This document shows positions 43,238-52,644 of a stretch of DNA of 64,000 bases, in pieces; positions within the stretch are counted from its first letter, which is position 1; each line of letters opens with the position of its first letter. Origin of the DNA: DATEMU01 sp964414585. Its GTDB lineage: Bacteria > Planctomycetota > Phycisphaerae > UBA1845 > UTPLA1. The position numbers and the translations under genes are program-made. Under the pieces are notes generated by a model. The model did no database searches and had not been told where the DNA came from. It was given only the letters and a program-made list of their open reading frames with translations. The DNA is taken from positions 23,021 through 87,020 of the forward strand of contig CAYPXR010000069.1 of the NCBI GenBank assembly GCA_964414585.1. The letters run 5' to 3'.

Positions 43238-43558
43238 CTACTTCCCCGCCTTCACTTCGATAAAGCGAGACACACTGCCGAGATCGCGGATGACGTCGTT
43301 GGTGGCGAGAATGTTGCAGGCATCGCCGCGCTGGGGTTGCACAAGGCGCGGGGCCTTGGAGCGAACCTCCCACGGGCGACCGCCGCGACGACGCGGGTCC
43401 ATCGCTTCGGAGAGAAGCTTCTTGCGGCGGACGCGGGCGCGCTTGTTGACGGGATCCTTGGCGAAGATGCGCGAGAGCGTCTTGGCCGCCGCCTCATTGG
43501 ACGGATTCTTGGTGATTTTGATGCTGACCTTGCTGCCGGGCTTGATGTCAACGGGCAT
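43238..43558 (-). CDS. Small very basic protein of unknown function upstream-adjacent to infC
   Basis: A 106-residue, Arg/Lys-rich protein. It starts with a beta-like segment (MPVDIKPGSKVSIKITKNP), followed by a helix (NEAAAKTLSRIFAKD) and a basic stretch (ARVRRKKLLSEAMDPRRRGG). The C-terminal part contains QPQRGDACNILAT. Composition and size suggest nucleic-acid or ribosome binding, and its place downstream of infC on the same strand fits a translation-related role. I recognise it only as a type of short protein seen in Planctomycetes, without known function. The start is supported by the MPVDIKPG beginning, with AGGATTTTCGCT upstream. Confidence 0.68.
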   Translation of the reverse strand: MPVDIKPGSKVSIKITKNPSNEAAAKTLSRIFAKDPVNKRARVRRKKLLSEAMDPRRRGGRPWEVRSKAPRLVQPQRGDACNILATNDVIRDLGSVSRFIEVKAGK

Positions 43559-43689
43559 AGCGAAAATCCTCCGGGTTCGTTTAGCGAACCGAACAGATTA
43601 GCGACAAACTGCCGGAATGCAAGGGCGTCAGGCCCTTCACAAGATACCCGTTCGCCGGATTTCCCCACTGATCGCCGCGAAAGCAAGCC

Positions 43690-44316
<627 letters not shown>

Positions 44317-44326
44317 TCACCGTCCT

Positions 44327-44408
44327 TTCGTAATGATGAATGGCGAATATCGAATAGCGAATTGAGGGCTACGCCGCGCCTCTTCCTTTCGCTATTCGCT
44401 ATTTGCTC
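44327..44408. repeat. Paired inverted heptamer arrays between thrS and infC
   Basis: On the plus strand, 44327-44361 is five heptamers (TTCGTAA, TGATGAA, TGGCGAA, TATCGAA, TAGCGAA). 44388-44408 is TTCGCTA, TTCGCTA, TTTGCTC. The two arrays are inverted relative to each other around 26 nt. The right array contains the thrS stop codon, and the left one ends 10 nt before the infC start. It has the form of an empty or minimal version of the four-helix-bundle cassette. Confidence 0.75.
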
Positions 44409-46576
44409 CCCGGCGTATTCTCCGCCAGCAACCTCTCTACGAACCTCGCGAGCGGCATCGTCTCTGATGCCCCGCCGTCGCGAGGGTTCACGTTGACATT
44501 ATTGGAGGCGGCCTCCTGCTCGCCGACCACGGCGACGTAGGGAACCTTCTGCTGCCTCGCGCGGTGTTTTTTCGGGCCGATCTTTTCCGGCGAATCGTCG
44601 AGTTCGACGCGAAGGCCCGCCGCCTTCAGCGTTTCACAGACCTTGTGGCCGTACTCGGTGCTCTTCTCACTGATTGTCGCCACCACGACCTGTACCGGCG
44701 CGAGCCACGTCGGGAACGCCCCTTCAAAATGCTCGATCAAAATGCCGACGAACCGCTCCATGCTTCCGAAGGGCGCGCGGTGGACCATGACCGGCCGGTG
44801 CGGGCGGTTGTCGCTGCCGATGTATTCAAGGCCGAAGTTCTCCGGCTGGATGTAATCGGCCTGAACCGTGCCCAGTTGCCACTCGCGTCCGATGCAATCT
44901 TTCACCACGAAATCGATCTTCGGGCCGTAAAACGCGGCCTCGCCGACTTCCTCGGTGGCCGACATCCCGCTGGCCCTAGCCGCCGCGCGGACCGCCGCTT
45001 CGGACTCGGCCCACGCCTTCGGGTTCTTCGTGAATTTCGGGTCCGCCGGGTCGTGCAGACCGATGCGAACGCGATAGTCCGTCAAGTTCAGCATATCGAG
45101 TACATACCGCGTCAGTTTGAGGCAGCTCGACAACTCTTCCTGCAACTGTTCCGGCGTGCAGAAGATGTGCGCGTCGTCCTGCGTGAACCCACGAACGCGC
45201 GTCAGGCCGGAGATTTCGCCCGATTGCTCAAAGCGATAGACCGTACCGAACTCCGCCAGCCGCACGGGCAGATCTCGATAGCTCCTTTGCTCGCTCGCAT
45301 AAATGCGGATGTGCATCGGGCAGTTCATCGGCTTGAGCAGGAAGCCGTCGGACTCCTGCAAAAGCTCGCGAACCAGTTGCAGATTCTCTTCGGTATGGGT
45401 CGGCTCAGGAACGAATCGTTTTGCGTCGCCGCTCGCATCCGCGCCGGTCACGCGCTTCCAGCGATGGGCATCGGCGACTTTCAATTCTTCAAGGAATTTC
45501 GAGACGGTCGCGGGATAGGGTTTGCCCGCCGGTGACTCACGCACCGCGATCCAGAGTTCATTCAAAATTCGCGCCGAATCCGACTCGTACAGCGGCGGAA
45601 ACTGGGCATCCCGGTAATACGGAAAATGCCCGCTCGTGCGATAGAGATCGAGCCGGCCGATGTGCGGCGTGAACACGGGCTGATAGCCGTGTTCGACGAG
45701 CTTTTCGCGAAGATGCGATTCCAGAAGCAATCGGAGCGTCGCCCCCTTGGGCTTCCACAGGACCATTCCGCTGCCGACCAGCGGATCGATCGTGAACAGG
45801 TTGAGTTCATGCCCGATCTTGCGATGGTCGCGCTTCTTGGCCTCTTCCAGTCGAGTCAGATGGGCTTGAAGGTCTTTTTTGTTATGAAACGCCGTGCCGT
45901 ACACACGCTGGAGCTGCTGCTTCGAAGCGTCGCCATGCAAAAACGCGCCGGAGACATTGAGCAGCTTGAACGCGGAAATCCTTCCCGTCCGCGGCACGTG
46001 CGTCCCCATGCAGAGATCTTCCCAATACTTTCCCGGCTCCGGACCGGTCACGTAAAAGCTGAGCTTGTCGCCCTTGGCGCGCTCGGCGTTTTCGACTTTG
46101 TACGGATTGCCCTCGCGGCGGACCTTCGCCAGCCCCTCCTCGCGGCTCATCTCATACCGCGTGAACGGCCGGTCTTCCTGCACGATCTTCGCCATCTCTG
46201 ACTCGATCGCCGGGAAATCCTCCGGCGTCAGGCGCCGATCCAGATCGATGTCGTAGTAATAACCATCTTCGACCGGCGGGCCGTAAACGAGCTTCGTCTG
46301 CGGATAGAGCTTACAGATCGCCTCCGCCATCACATGCGCGGTGCTGTGGCGCAGGATGGTGAGCGAGGCGGCATCCCGATCGGTGAGTATGGAGAGCCGG
46401 CAGTCGCCCGAGAGCGGCGCCGCCAGATCGAGCGTGACCGGCCCGCTGCCGAAATCGGCCTTCGCCCCCATCGCGGCCTTGGCCAAACCCGGACCGATGG
46501 CGGCGGCGACGTCGCCTGCGGTTGCGCCCGCTTGCATCTCGCGGACCGATCCATCTGGAAGCGTCACTCGGATCAT
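44399..46576 (-). CDS. thrS: Threonyl-tRNA synthetase
   Basis: A 725-residue class II synthetase. It has an N-terminal TGS domain (MIRVTLPDGSVREM), the editing-like SAD domain with HSTAHVMAEAICKLYP, then the catalytic core. The core contains PMNCPMHIRIYASEQRSYRD, motif 2 TRVRGFTQDDAHIF with the conserved Arg/His, and motif 3 APFGSMERFVGILIEHFEG, followed by the anticodon domain. About 75 extra residues (around LNELWIAVRESPAGKPYPAT) are inserted between the PLYESD segment and the LLKPMNCP motif, compared with the E. coli enzyme. The ATG at 46576 is the homologous start. The TAG stop lies inside a heptamer array. infC is next on the strand, as in many bacteria. Confidence 0.96.
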   Translation of the reverse strand: MIRVTLPDGSVREMQAGATAGDVAAAIGPGLAKAAMGAKADFGSGPVTLDLAAPLSGDCRLSILTDRDAASLTILRHSTAHVMAEAICKLYPQTKLVYGPPVEDGYYYDIDLDRRLTPEDFPAIESEMAKIVQEDRPFTRYEMSREEGLAKVRREGNPYKVENAERAKGDKLSFYVTGPEPGKYWEDLCMGTHVPRTGRISAFKLLNVSGAFLHGDASKQQLQRVYGTAFHNKKDLQAHLTRLEEAKKRDHRKIGHELNLFTIDPLVGSGMVLWKPKGATLRLLLESHLREKLVEHGYQPVFTPHIGRLDLYRTSGHFPYYRDAQFPPLYESDSARILNELWIAVRESPAGKPYPATVSKFLEELKVADAHRWKRVTGADASGDAKRFVPEPTHTEENLQLVRELLQESDGFLLKPMNCPMHIRIYASEQRSYRDLPVRLAEFGTVYRFEQSGEISGLTRVRGFTQDDAHIFCTPEQLQEELSSCLKLTRYVLDMLNLTDYRVRIGLHDPADPKFTKNPKAWAESEAAVRAAARASGMSATEEVGEAAFYGPKIDFVVKDCIGREWQLGTVQADYIQPENFGLEYIGSDNRPHRPVMVHRAPFGSMERFVGILIEHFEGAFPTWLAPVQVVVATISEKSTEYGHKVCETLKAAGLRVELDDSPEKIGPKKHRARQQKVPYVAVVGEQEAASNNVNVNPRDGGASETMPLARFVERLLAENTPGSK

Positions 46577-46847
46577 CAAGCTGTCGCTCCCCAGGATGAA
46601 AAAATGCGCGGAACATCGCCCGTGGACGCCGCCGTCTTGCAACGCGCGGCCTCTTTTTGATAGAGGACCACCCGGTCATGACAGGCCGGGGCAATCACGA
46701 TGGTAGAAATGTCAAGAACAAGAAGGATCGTCTCGCAGGGGGGCAGGGTTCAACGCCAAAGGCCCCCTCATTCACAGCCATGATAACTCATCGGCTGCCT
46801 TTCGGTCAAGCCAGGAACGATCGGGCCGAGCCCAATGGGTATTCCTG
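46577..46847. other. Intergenic region upstream of thrS
   Basis: This stretch of 271 bp between the prepilin gene and thrS has no credible gene. I looked for a T-box or attenuator leader for thrS and could not find the conserved T-box bulge or a convincing terminator. Confidence 0.4.
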
Positions 46848-47924
46848 TTAAGGTCCAATTCGGATCGTGCCGGTGATGTTCCAATGAGCGAGTACGTCGG
46901 GTTGCGTATAGGCCGGGCCAAGTTGCGTTCCCTGGGGCAACCAGAGGTTTTGATTAGACGCCTGGAGATCTCCCAGCGTTTCAGCATGCCCATCAAGAAA
47001 AACGAAGTTTCCCTTGAAGGCGTCGGCCTTCGCCCCCACTTTGATGTTGGCGGAGGGAGAATGCCGAAAGCCGTAGACTCGGGCATCGGATTTTCCGGTG
47101 TCATAGCCGTTTCCAGGTGCGTGACCCCGATCCCAAGCACGAGAAGTAATGCTATAGGGCCCGGCGTTTGCAAACGTTCCTCCCCACGGTCCATTGGCTC
47201 TTAGATCGTAGTCAGGATTCGTTTGGCCATCGATCGCGTTGGAGGTGCTGTACATCCCTCCGTCGCCGCAGAAGATCTTGTTCGATGCCACGCCCATGCG
47301 ACTGATAACGGGCTTCCAATCCATCGGTAATCGCTCTTCGTGTGAGTTGGTGTACCACGAAAGCCCGGCTCCATCGGAGGGAAATCCGGCTTCATCAGCG
47401 CTCCCGCGGATGAAGAGCGGATAGCGGGTCGCGGCGTAACTGACCATTCGGTTCGTACCGGCATTCGGACCCGCGAAAAAAAGAGACAAAAAAGTGTTCG
47501 AACGACAAAGAAACGCGGGGCTGGTTCGAATGTCATTGAAACGCCGCGCCGTCCGCTGCTGGTCTCCATCCGACTCCGTCAGCGAAACACCCAACATGGT
47601 GGCCATCGGACCCAGAAAATCCCAGCGCTGAACGGCCGGGCCGAAACCGACTTGCGGTTGTCCGGAGGAGAGATACCCGCCCGAACCGCCCGGCGCACCA
47701 ATCATCCAATCGTTGTTATCCGTGGCGTAGGCGGCGACGCCCTGGGCGATGGGCCGCAGGCAACCCATGCATGCCACGCGCTGCCCGCTCCGCCGGGCGC
47801 CGGAAAGCGCCGGCAGCAGGATCGAGATGAGCAGCGAAATGATGGAGATCACGACGAGCAATTCGATCAGCGTGAAAGCTCGTCGCCGCCTGATCTCGAA
47901 ACGTCGAATCGAAAATGCGCGCAT
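46848..47924 (-). CDS. Planctomycete prepilin-type protein with H-X9-DG-like end
   Basis: A 358-residue prepilin with signal RRRRA before FTLIELLVVISIISLLISIL, the commonest planctomycete form. It continues LPALSGARRSGQRVACMGCL, typical of these proteins. The C-terminal part has FRHSPSANIKVG...NFVFLDGHAETLGDL, the H-X9-DG-like motif of this class. Such genes are numerous in Planctomycetes, and their role (surface fibres or secretion) is unsettled. An alternative GTG at 47939 overlaps the previous stop (GTGA); the ATG at 47924 has a GAGGT site 8 nt away. Confidence 0.85.
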   Translation of the reverse strand: MRAFSIRRFEIRRRRAFTLIELLVVISIISLLISILLPALSGARRSGQRVACMGCLRPIAQGVAAYATDNNDWMIGAPGGSGGYLSSGQPQVGFGPAVQRWDFLGPMATMLGVSLTESDGDQQRTARRFNDIRTSPAFLCRSNTFLSLFFAGPNAGTNRMVSYAATRYPLFIRGSADEAGFPSDGAGLSWYTNSHEERLPMDWKPVISRMGVASNKIFCGDGGMYSTSNAIDGQTNPDYDLRANGPWGGTFANAGPYSITSRAWDRGHAPGNGYDTGKSDARVYGFRHSPSANIKVGAKADAFKGNFVFLDGHAETLGDLQASNQNLWLPQGTQLGPAYTQPDVLAHWNITGTIRIGP

Positions 47925-47935
47925 GGGAATGTACC

Positions 47936-48379
47936 TCACTTGCCCGCCTCTTTTCTCGCCGCCTCCATCATTGCGAGGGGCGGCGGGGGATTATGGCCGA
48001 CCACTTCGTGCCCGCAGTCCGGACAGTAGGTCTTCTCCTCGGTCTCCGGGTCCACCCGCTTCTTGCAAAGCACGAAGGTCGGTTCGAGTTTTGCTTTCCA
48101 ATCGCCGTTGGCGTCCTTGGTCCAATAGCAGGCTTCCGCCGGATACGCCGCCTCCTTGCCGCACTTTTCGCATTTGATCGGCGTGTACTCGCCGATCTCC
48201 AGCGTGTGCTCGAAGACATGGTTGCATTCGGCGCAAATAAACGCGCGGTCCGCCGCCAAATCAGCGGCCGTCTCACCACCCAGGGAATACCACGCGACGC
48301 CTCCCGCCGCGGCGAAAATCACCACCGCCGCGATCAGCTTGATCTTTCGGCGAGGATCGTCAGGTTCTTCCGATGTCAC
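47936..48379 (-). CDS. Membrane-anchored zinc-ribbon protein
   Basis: About 147 residues. An N-terminal basic segment is followed by one membrane helix (KIKLIAAVVIFAAAGGVAWY) and then cysteine pairs CAECNHVFEH...CEKCGK and, later, CPDCGHEVV, which form one or two zinc ribbons outside the helix. Family unknown. The GTG at 48379 (5 nt after GGAG) is preferred over a TTG two codons upstream. The stop overlaps the region of the prepilin start, so the two are probably co-transcribed; it may be an accessory to that prepilin. Confidence 0.65.
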   Translation of the reverse strand: MTSEEPDDPRRKIKLIAAVVIFAAAGGVAWYSLGGETAADLAADRAFICAECNHVFEHTLEIGEYTPIKCEKCGKEAAYPAEACYWTKDANGDWKAKLEPTFVLCKKRVDPETEEKTYCPDCGHEVVGHNPPPPLAMMEAARKEAGK

Positions 48380-48643
48380 ACGCAAACTCCAACGGGCTAC
48401 GATGAACGATTAGACGGCCCTCTGGGACCGGGAGATTCATATCGTTCCCAGTCCGGCGATCCCGCCTAATAGATTCTATGTAGTTTCCCCGAGGAGGCGG
48501 CCGTGTTCAAGCCAAAAGACGGTTAAATCTGGATTAGCCTCGCGGAACAACCGGAAAACACCCCCCAAAAGCGGCGGAAAACCACCTTTTGCTTACATTC
48601 TGTGAGAAGAGGCAGCCGGGGTCCACGAAGGGGTGATCCGCCC
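48380..48643. other. Intergenic region without recognised feature
   Basis: Between two minus-strand transcription units, 264 bp hold a short inverted repeat (CTGGGA...TCCCAG, 48420-48453) and mixed sequence. I see no gene and no clear terminator. Confidence 0.35.
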
Positions 48644-49363
48644 CTATTCCGGTGAGAGGTTCATGTCGTCCATCGCGTCGGCAGCGTCGGCGGCGTGGAC
48701 AGAAAGTTGTTTGAGGACCGGGGATAGTGAGAAGTGGCGGCCCGGGCAGGCGGTTTTATGGGTGATGCCGCCGTGGGTGAGGATCTTTGACATGGGGATA
48801 CCGCATTGCTGGCAGAGGAAGGATGATAGATGGGCCAAAGCTGCCACCTGCTTTGGCGTCGGGCCGTGGGCGTCGAGGTCGCCAATGAGGCAAATGCCGA
48901 TGCCGTGGTCGTTGTAGTGGTTTCCCGGGGTCTTGCAATGGGCCCCGTGCATCTGTTTCGTCCAGCGTCCGCCGACGTAAACCTGTCCGTCGGGGTAGCC
49001 GGAGCCGTTTCCGATCACGAAGTGATAGCCGAGATCATCCCATCCGCGGCCTTTGACGTGCCACTGAGTCATCCCTTGGGGCGTCGAACGATCGGATCCC
49101 GAATGGTGGACCACGATGCACTCCCAACGGTTGGAAATGCCGCCCGGTGGCTTCCACGCGGCGTCCCCTCCGCTCGCCGTCGCGCGGGGCTTGATCGGTG
49201 CGGGCCGTTGAGGCTCCTTGATCGGTCGTGACGGACCCGGTCGCCCGCCGACATAGGGTTCGAATTCGGTCACATGAGTCTGGTTGGGCTGATTGCAGCC
49301 GATCGCCAGAGAGGCCATGGACGCGACAATGATAATGACAGGGATGCGAATCGTGCGAGTCAC
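48644..49363 (-). CDS. Lipoprotein N-acetylmuramoyl-L-alanine amidase (PGRP/Amidase_2)
   Basis: A 239-residue lipoprotein. A signal with lipobox (RIPVIIIVASMASLAIG before Cys) is followed by a Pro-rich linker and an Amidase_2 domain of the T7-lysozyme/PGRP type. In that domain CIVVHHSGSDRSTPQGMTQW carries the first Zn His, GWDDLGYHFVIG follows, and LTHGGITHKTACPGRHF ends it with the second His and Cys ligand. It should cleave the bond between muramic acid and L-Ala in peptidoglycan. The GTG at 49363 is chosen because it yields a proper lipoprotein signal; the frame is open further up without homology. Confidence 0.85.
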   Translation of the reverse strand: MTRTIRIPVIIIVASMASLAIGCNQPNQTHVTEFEPYVGGRPGPSRPIKEPQRPAPIKPRATASGGDAAWKPPGGISNRWECIVVHHSGSDRSTPQGMTQWHVKGRGWDDLGYHFVIGNGSGYPDGQVYVGGRWTKQMHGAHCKTPGNHYNDHGIGICLIGDLDAHGPTPKQVAALAHLSSFLCQQCGIPMSKILTHGGITHKTACPGRHFSLSPVLKQLSVHAADAADAMDDMNLSPE

Positions 49364-49480
49364 GGTGGGCCTGACTCCATTCAGATATTGAGAGAACAAG
49401 GCGAATTCCCGCTGCCGACGCCGACCAGCATAACATCGGGACGACGCAACCGCCAAGTGAGTTCAAACGAGTCTTCGAAT

Positions 49481-50557
49481 CTACGGGGCCGCCGCATAGG
49501 TCCGGAGAAAGCCGAGGCTGTCCGCCTGGCCGGCCGCCTCTGAAAATATCGACCAGGCGTCCGAAAAGCTCCCGCCGACTTTGTCGAAAACCGCCTGGTA
49601 AACATCGAGCGAGCCCTGATAGACAATCCCCGCGAGAATTCGGGCGTTGTTCAACTCCGCGTCTCGATTGAAGGACCAGTGGCCGGGGTCCAACAATTGA
49701 GGCTCGAATTCCTCCCGATACCGGGCTCGAAGCGCGTCGAACTGGGCCGATCGACCCTCAACGATCTGCTCGAAGGACTCGCCCCGCGCTTTCGCGCCGT
49801 CGTAGTAGGCGAACATCTGCGCATATAGGGCGATGACGTACTGATCGATGACCTTCTTGTCGGCATATCGAGTTCGTGCATCGACGGCCTGCGAGGAGTC
49901 GACCCCGAAGGTCTCCTCGAAATAGGTCTGCGCCGCCTTCCGCCCGACAAACGTCGCCATCCCCTCGTTGAAATTGTTGTCCGAAGGCTTGAAGAGGGTG
50001 TTGTGCGTCATTTCATGCAGGATCAGTTCGGCCAGTTCGATCTCATCCGACTGTAGGTTAGACTGCCGGACCGGATCGGCGAAAAACCCGAGCGTCGAAA
50101 AGCCCGCCGCGCGACCGAGGAAAACATCGTACCCCCCGGCCTTCAGGGCGTCGGCCTCCGCCCGCGCGAGCCCCTCGTCGAAAAAACCCTTGGTGGAGAT
50201 GAGACCGACAAAGGGCATGTCCCAAAGATAGGGCGTGAGGCGGTCCTTGTTACTGGCCGAGACCACGAACGCCGCCGGTTGCCTGCCGTTGGCGTCAAAA
50301 AAAGTATACGCCTCGGTTGACCTCAGTCCGATTCGGTCGATTCCATATTGTCGAATCTTCAATACGAAAGCGAGCTTGGATTTTTCGTCGTCCGTCAAGT
50401 TGGGATCGTTCAGGGCCTGGCTGATCGGCACGATCCGCGCCGTGACGGCGAGCTGTCCGAGTGTGACGTGCAGCAAATAGCCCGCGTCACAGCCGACGAT
50501 CGCCGGCCAAGCGCAAACCGCGAACAAACACCATCGAAAGCGACTGCGATACAACAT
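49481..50557 (-). CDS. Lipoprotein zinc aminopeptidase-like protein (COG4324/PF10023-like)
   Basis: A 358-residue lipoprotein (signal WCLFAVCAWPAIVG before Cys) that begins DAGYLLHVTLGQLAVTARIV, the standard start of the predicted-aminopeptidase family of COG4324. The zinc site is LILHEMTHNTLFKPSD (HExxH), followed by NFNEGMATFVGRKAA, with the third Glu ligand in the usual place. The family acts in the periplasm and its substrates are unknown. The ATG at 50557 is chosen for the signal; the longer frame lacks homology. A separate terminator lies between it and the upstream DUF1579 pair. Confidence 0.85.
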   Translation of the reverse strand: MLYRSRFRWCLFAVCAWPAIVGCDAGYLLHVTLGQLAVTARIVPISQALNDPNLTDDEKSKLAFVLKIRQYGIDRIGLRSTEAYTFFDANGRQPAAFVVSASNKDRLTPYLWDMPFVGLISTKGFFDEGLARAEADALKAGGYDVFLGRAAGFSTLGFFADPVRQSNLQSDEIELAELILHEMTHNTLFKPSDNNFNEGMATFVGRKAAQTYFEETFGVDSSQAVDARTRYADKKVIDQYVIALYAQMFAYYDGAKARGESFEQIVEGRSAQFDALRARYREEFEPQLLDPGHWSFNRDAELNNARILAGIVYQGSLDVYQAVFDKVGGSFSDAWSIFSEAAGQADSLGFLRTYAAAP

Positions 50558-50617
50558 GAACGACCCCGGCAAACGTAACGAGGATGCCCGCATTCTAGGC
50601 CCGTCGCCCATTGCAAA

Positions 50618-50651
50618 GCAAAAAAGAAACCCGCCGACGACCGTCGGCGGG
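50618..50651 (-). terminator. Rho-independent terminator of the DUF1579 gene pair
   Basis: Read on the minus strand, arms CCCGCCGAC and GTCGGCGGG (loop GGTC) are followed by TTTCTTTTTT. It lies 38 nt after the second DUF1579 gene. Confidence 0.92.
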
Positions 50652-50689
50652 CTTCTATTACCTTAACATAGACTTGGTGAAAACCTCGC

Positions 50690-51280
50690 CTATCCGCGCT
50701 TGCTTGTGCCGGTCATTTCCATGGTCTTCTTCTTGCCGAACAGCGTCTTTTCGCTCTCGGTCCAGTTAAACTCCATCGTATTGTCGTCGGGCATCTTGAT
50801 CGTGCCCTCGCCGATTGTCGGCTTGCCCGTCATGGGGTTGATGCTTTCGCCCTTCATGCACCACGTCTTCGACTCGGGGCAGTAACACATGGTGCCCTCG
50901 GAATTCGTTCCGAAACTGTCGAACCACCACGTGCGATAGTGCTTCTTGGCCGGGTCCCAGGTGTACATCGCCACGCCCGTCATCTTCCCCATCTCTCCCA
51001 TATCGCCTTCCATCTGCTCCATCACGAACTGTCCGCCGCAAGCCGATGTGACGGTGCTCTTGCCCGTGCCGTTGCACATCTTGTCCATGCCGGCCATCTT
51101 GCACTGGCTCGTGCTCGTCCAGTTGCCCACCCACTTGTCGAGCATCTCCATTTCCTTCGGCCGCGGCGGCGCCTTCATGTCCTGCATGCCCTGCATGTTT
51201 TGGGCGGGCTGTTCACAACCGGCGAACAGGCCGCCGGCGAACACGGCGATCATTGCACTAAACAGGCTTCGTCGACACAT
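50690..51280 (-). CDS. DUF1579-family lipoprotein, copy 2
   Basis: A 196-residue lipoprotein with lipobox (AMIAVFAGGLFAG before Cys) and a Met-rich mature start. The DUF1579-type domain follows: LDKWVGNWTSTSQCKMAG, FVMEQMEGDMGEM, MYTWDPAKKHYRTWWFDSFG, and a final MTGTSKRG. Proteins of this type form lipocalin-like barrels of unknown function. It is 60 nt downstream of a paralogue on the same strand, sharing the order W-x-G-x-W...Y-x-WDP, which indicates an old tandem duplication. Confidence 0.82.
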   Translation of the reverse strand: MCRRSLFSAMIAVFAGGLFAGCEQPAQNMQGMQDMKAPPRPKEMEMLDKWVGNWTSTSQCKMAGMDKMCNGTGKSTVTSACGGQFVMEQMEGDMGEMGKMTGVAMYTWDPAKKHYRTWWFDSFGTNSEGTMCYCPESKTWCMKGESINPMTGKPTIGEGTIKMPDDNTMEFNWTESEKTLFGKKKTMEMTGTSKRG

Positions 51281-51340
51281 CGGGAATTCTCCTTTCGAAA
51301 AGCGGTTTTGGCGGTTCGCCCCAATGGCGAACCCAACGGA

Positions 51341-51934
51341 CTATTGCTTGTGACTGACGCCCTTGCCTTCCATCTTTTTTGAAAGCTTCATCGAGTCCCA
51401 CATCGTGAATTGCCACTCCATGGACTTGCCGCCGTCGACGAATTTGATCGTCCCCTCGCTGCGGCTCGGCTGGCCCGACATGGGATCGGTGCCTTTGCCC
51501 TCCATTTTCCAGACGCCGCCCTTTTCGTCGTACTCGAATTCCCCCCGATTGACGGTCCCGTCGCCCATGAACTCCCACGAATGAAATTCTTTTTCCTTCG
51601 GATCCCACGTCATGTACGAAACGCCCTCGTGCTTCTGGGCGTTGTCGTCGCCCATGGTCCAACTGAAGTTGGACACCATGAACCGCTGATTGACCGCCCA
51701 ATCGACGTGCTCCGTCCCGGAAAACTTCGACGTCTGCGGCCCCTTCGCCGTGTGCATGGTGATGTCGGCCGTCCCCGTCCACGTCCCCGCGAAGGCGTTG
51801 AGTTGGTCCAACTCCGCCGGCCGCGGCGGCGGTCCCCCTTTTCCTTCCATGTCGCCTTTGGGCTGGGCGCAGCCCACGAAAAGCCCCGTTGAAAAAACGA
51901 TCGTCAATCCGCAAGTTGTCAACCGCTTTGTCAT
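51341..51934 (-). CDS. DUF1579-family lipoprotein, copy 1
   Basis: A 197-residue lipoprotein (TCGLTIVFSTGLFVG before Cys) with the DUF1579 pattern LNAFAGTWTGTADITMHTAK, WAVNQRFMVSNFSWTMGDD, and MTWDPKEKEFHSWEFMGDG. It is parallel in architecture to the downstream gene, with similar length and the same motif order but clear divergence. The ATG at 51934 is chosen for the signal peptide. It is divergent from tdk. Confidence 0.82.
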   Translation of the reverse strand: MTKRLTTCGLTIVFSTGLFVGCAQPKGDMEGKGGPPPRPAELDQLNAFAGTWTGTADITMHTAKGPQTSKFSGTEHVDWAVNQRFMVSNFSWTMGDDNAQKHEGVSYMTWDPKEKEFHSWEFMGDGTVNRGEFEYDEKGGVWKMEGKGTDPMSGQPSRSEGTIKFVDGGKSMEWQFTMWDSMKLSKKMEGKGVSHKQ

Positions 51935-52074
51935 GATGGTCTCCCTGGCTGAAAAAGAGTTCTTGAGCCCGCGGGGCTCGGACACGACGCGATGCAGTGT
52001 ACCGCCTCCTATCTCCCGCGAAAGGTCCGATCGCCCAACTTGCTAACTATGACAATGATGTCACAATCGCCGCC

Positions 52075-52644
52075 GTGAAACCTCGTCAAAAAGGCCGCCT
52101 CATCGTCGTCCACGGCTCCATGTTCGCCGGCAAGACGGAAACACTCATCGCCCGCCTGCGCCAGGCCCGCGCTGACGGCCTCGTCGTCAAAGCCTACAAA
52201 CATTCCATTGATAACCGTTACGACCCGACGCACCTCGTCACGCATACACAAGATCGCTTCGACGCCAAGCCGGTCCCCAGCGCCGAAGCCGCTTTTGAGG
52301 ATTCGCAAGGCGCCGACGTCGTCGCCTTCGACGAAGGGCACTTTTTCAAACTGCCGCTCATCCCTGTCGTCGAAAAACTTCTCGCCCGCGGCGCGACCGT
52401 CCTCGTCGCAGGCATCTCCAACGATGCCTGGGGCCGCCCCTTCGATCCCATGCCGCAGCTCTGCGCCATCGCCGACGAAGTCGTCACCAAGCAATCCCCC
52501 TGCCGAGTCTGCGGAAAACCCTCGCCCTTTACCCAGCGCAACACGCCGATCGACACGCTCCACATGGTCGGCGGTCTCGACGACTACGAGCCGCGCTGCG
52601 CCGAACATTTCACGCCGCTTGCCCCGCCGCCGGAGAAACGCTAG
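52075..52644 (+). CDS. tdk: Thymidine kinase
   Basis: A 189-residue type II thymidine kinase of nucleoside salvage. It shows the P-loop LIVVHGSMFAGKTETLIARL, the FDEGHFF Walker B region, the lasso-type C-terminal half with a zinc site (CRVCGKPSPFTQR...RCAEHF), and the VGGLDDYEPRC substrate loop. The GTG at 52075 gives a normal N-terminus; the frame opens earlier (51997), but those residues have no homology. No clear ribosome site is seen. The next gene, a nucleoside transporter, starts directly after its stop (TAGATG). Confidence 0.92.
   Translation: MKPRQKGRLIVVHGSMFAGKTETLIARLRQARADGLVVKAYKHSIDNRYDPTHLVTHTQDRFDAKPVPSAEAAFEDSQGADVVAFDEGHFFKLPLIPVVEKLLARGATVLVAGISNDAWGRPFDPMPQLCAIADEVVTKQSPCRVCGKPSPFTQRNTPIDTLHMVGGLDDYEPRCAEHFTPLAPPPEKR

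Noticed and set aside
46577..46847. T-box or attenuator leader for thrS
   Set aside because: No T-box consensus bulge and no convincing terminator/antiterminator pair could be found by eye.
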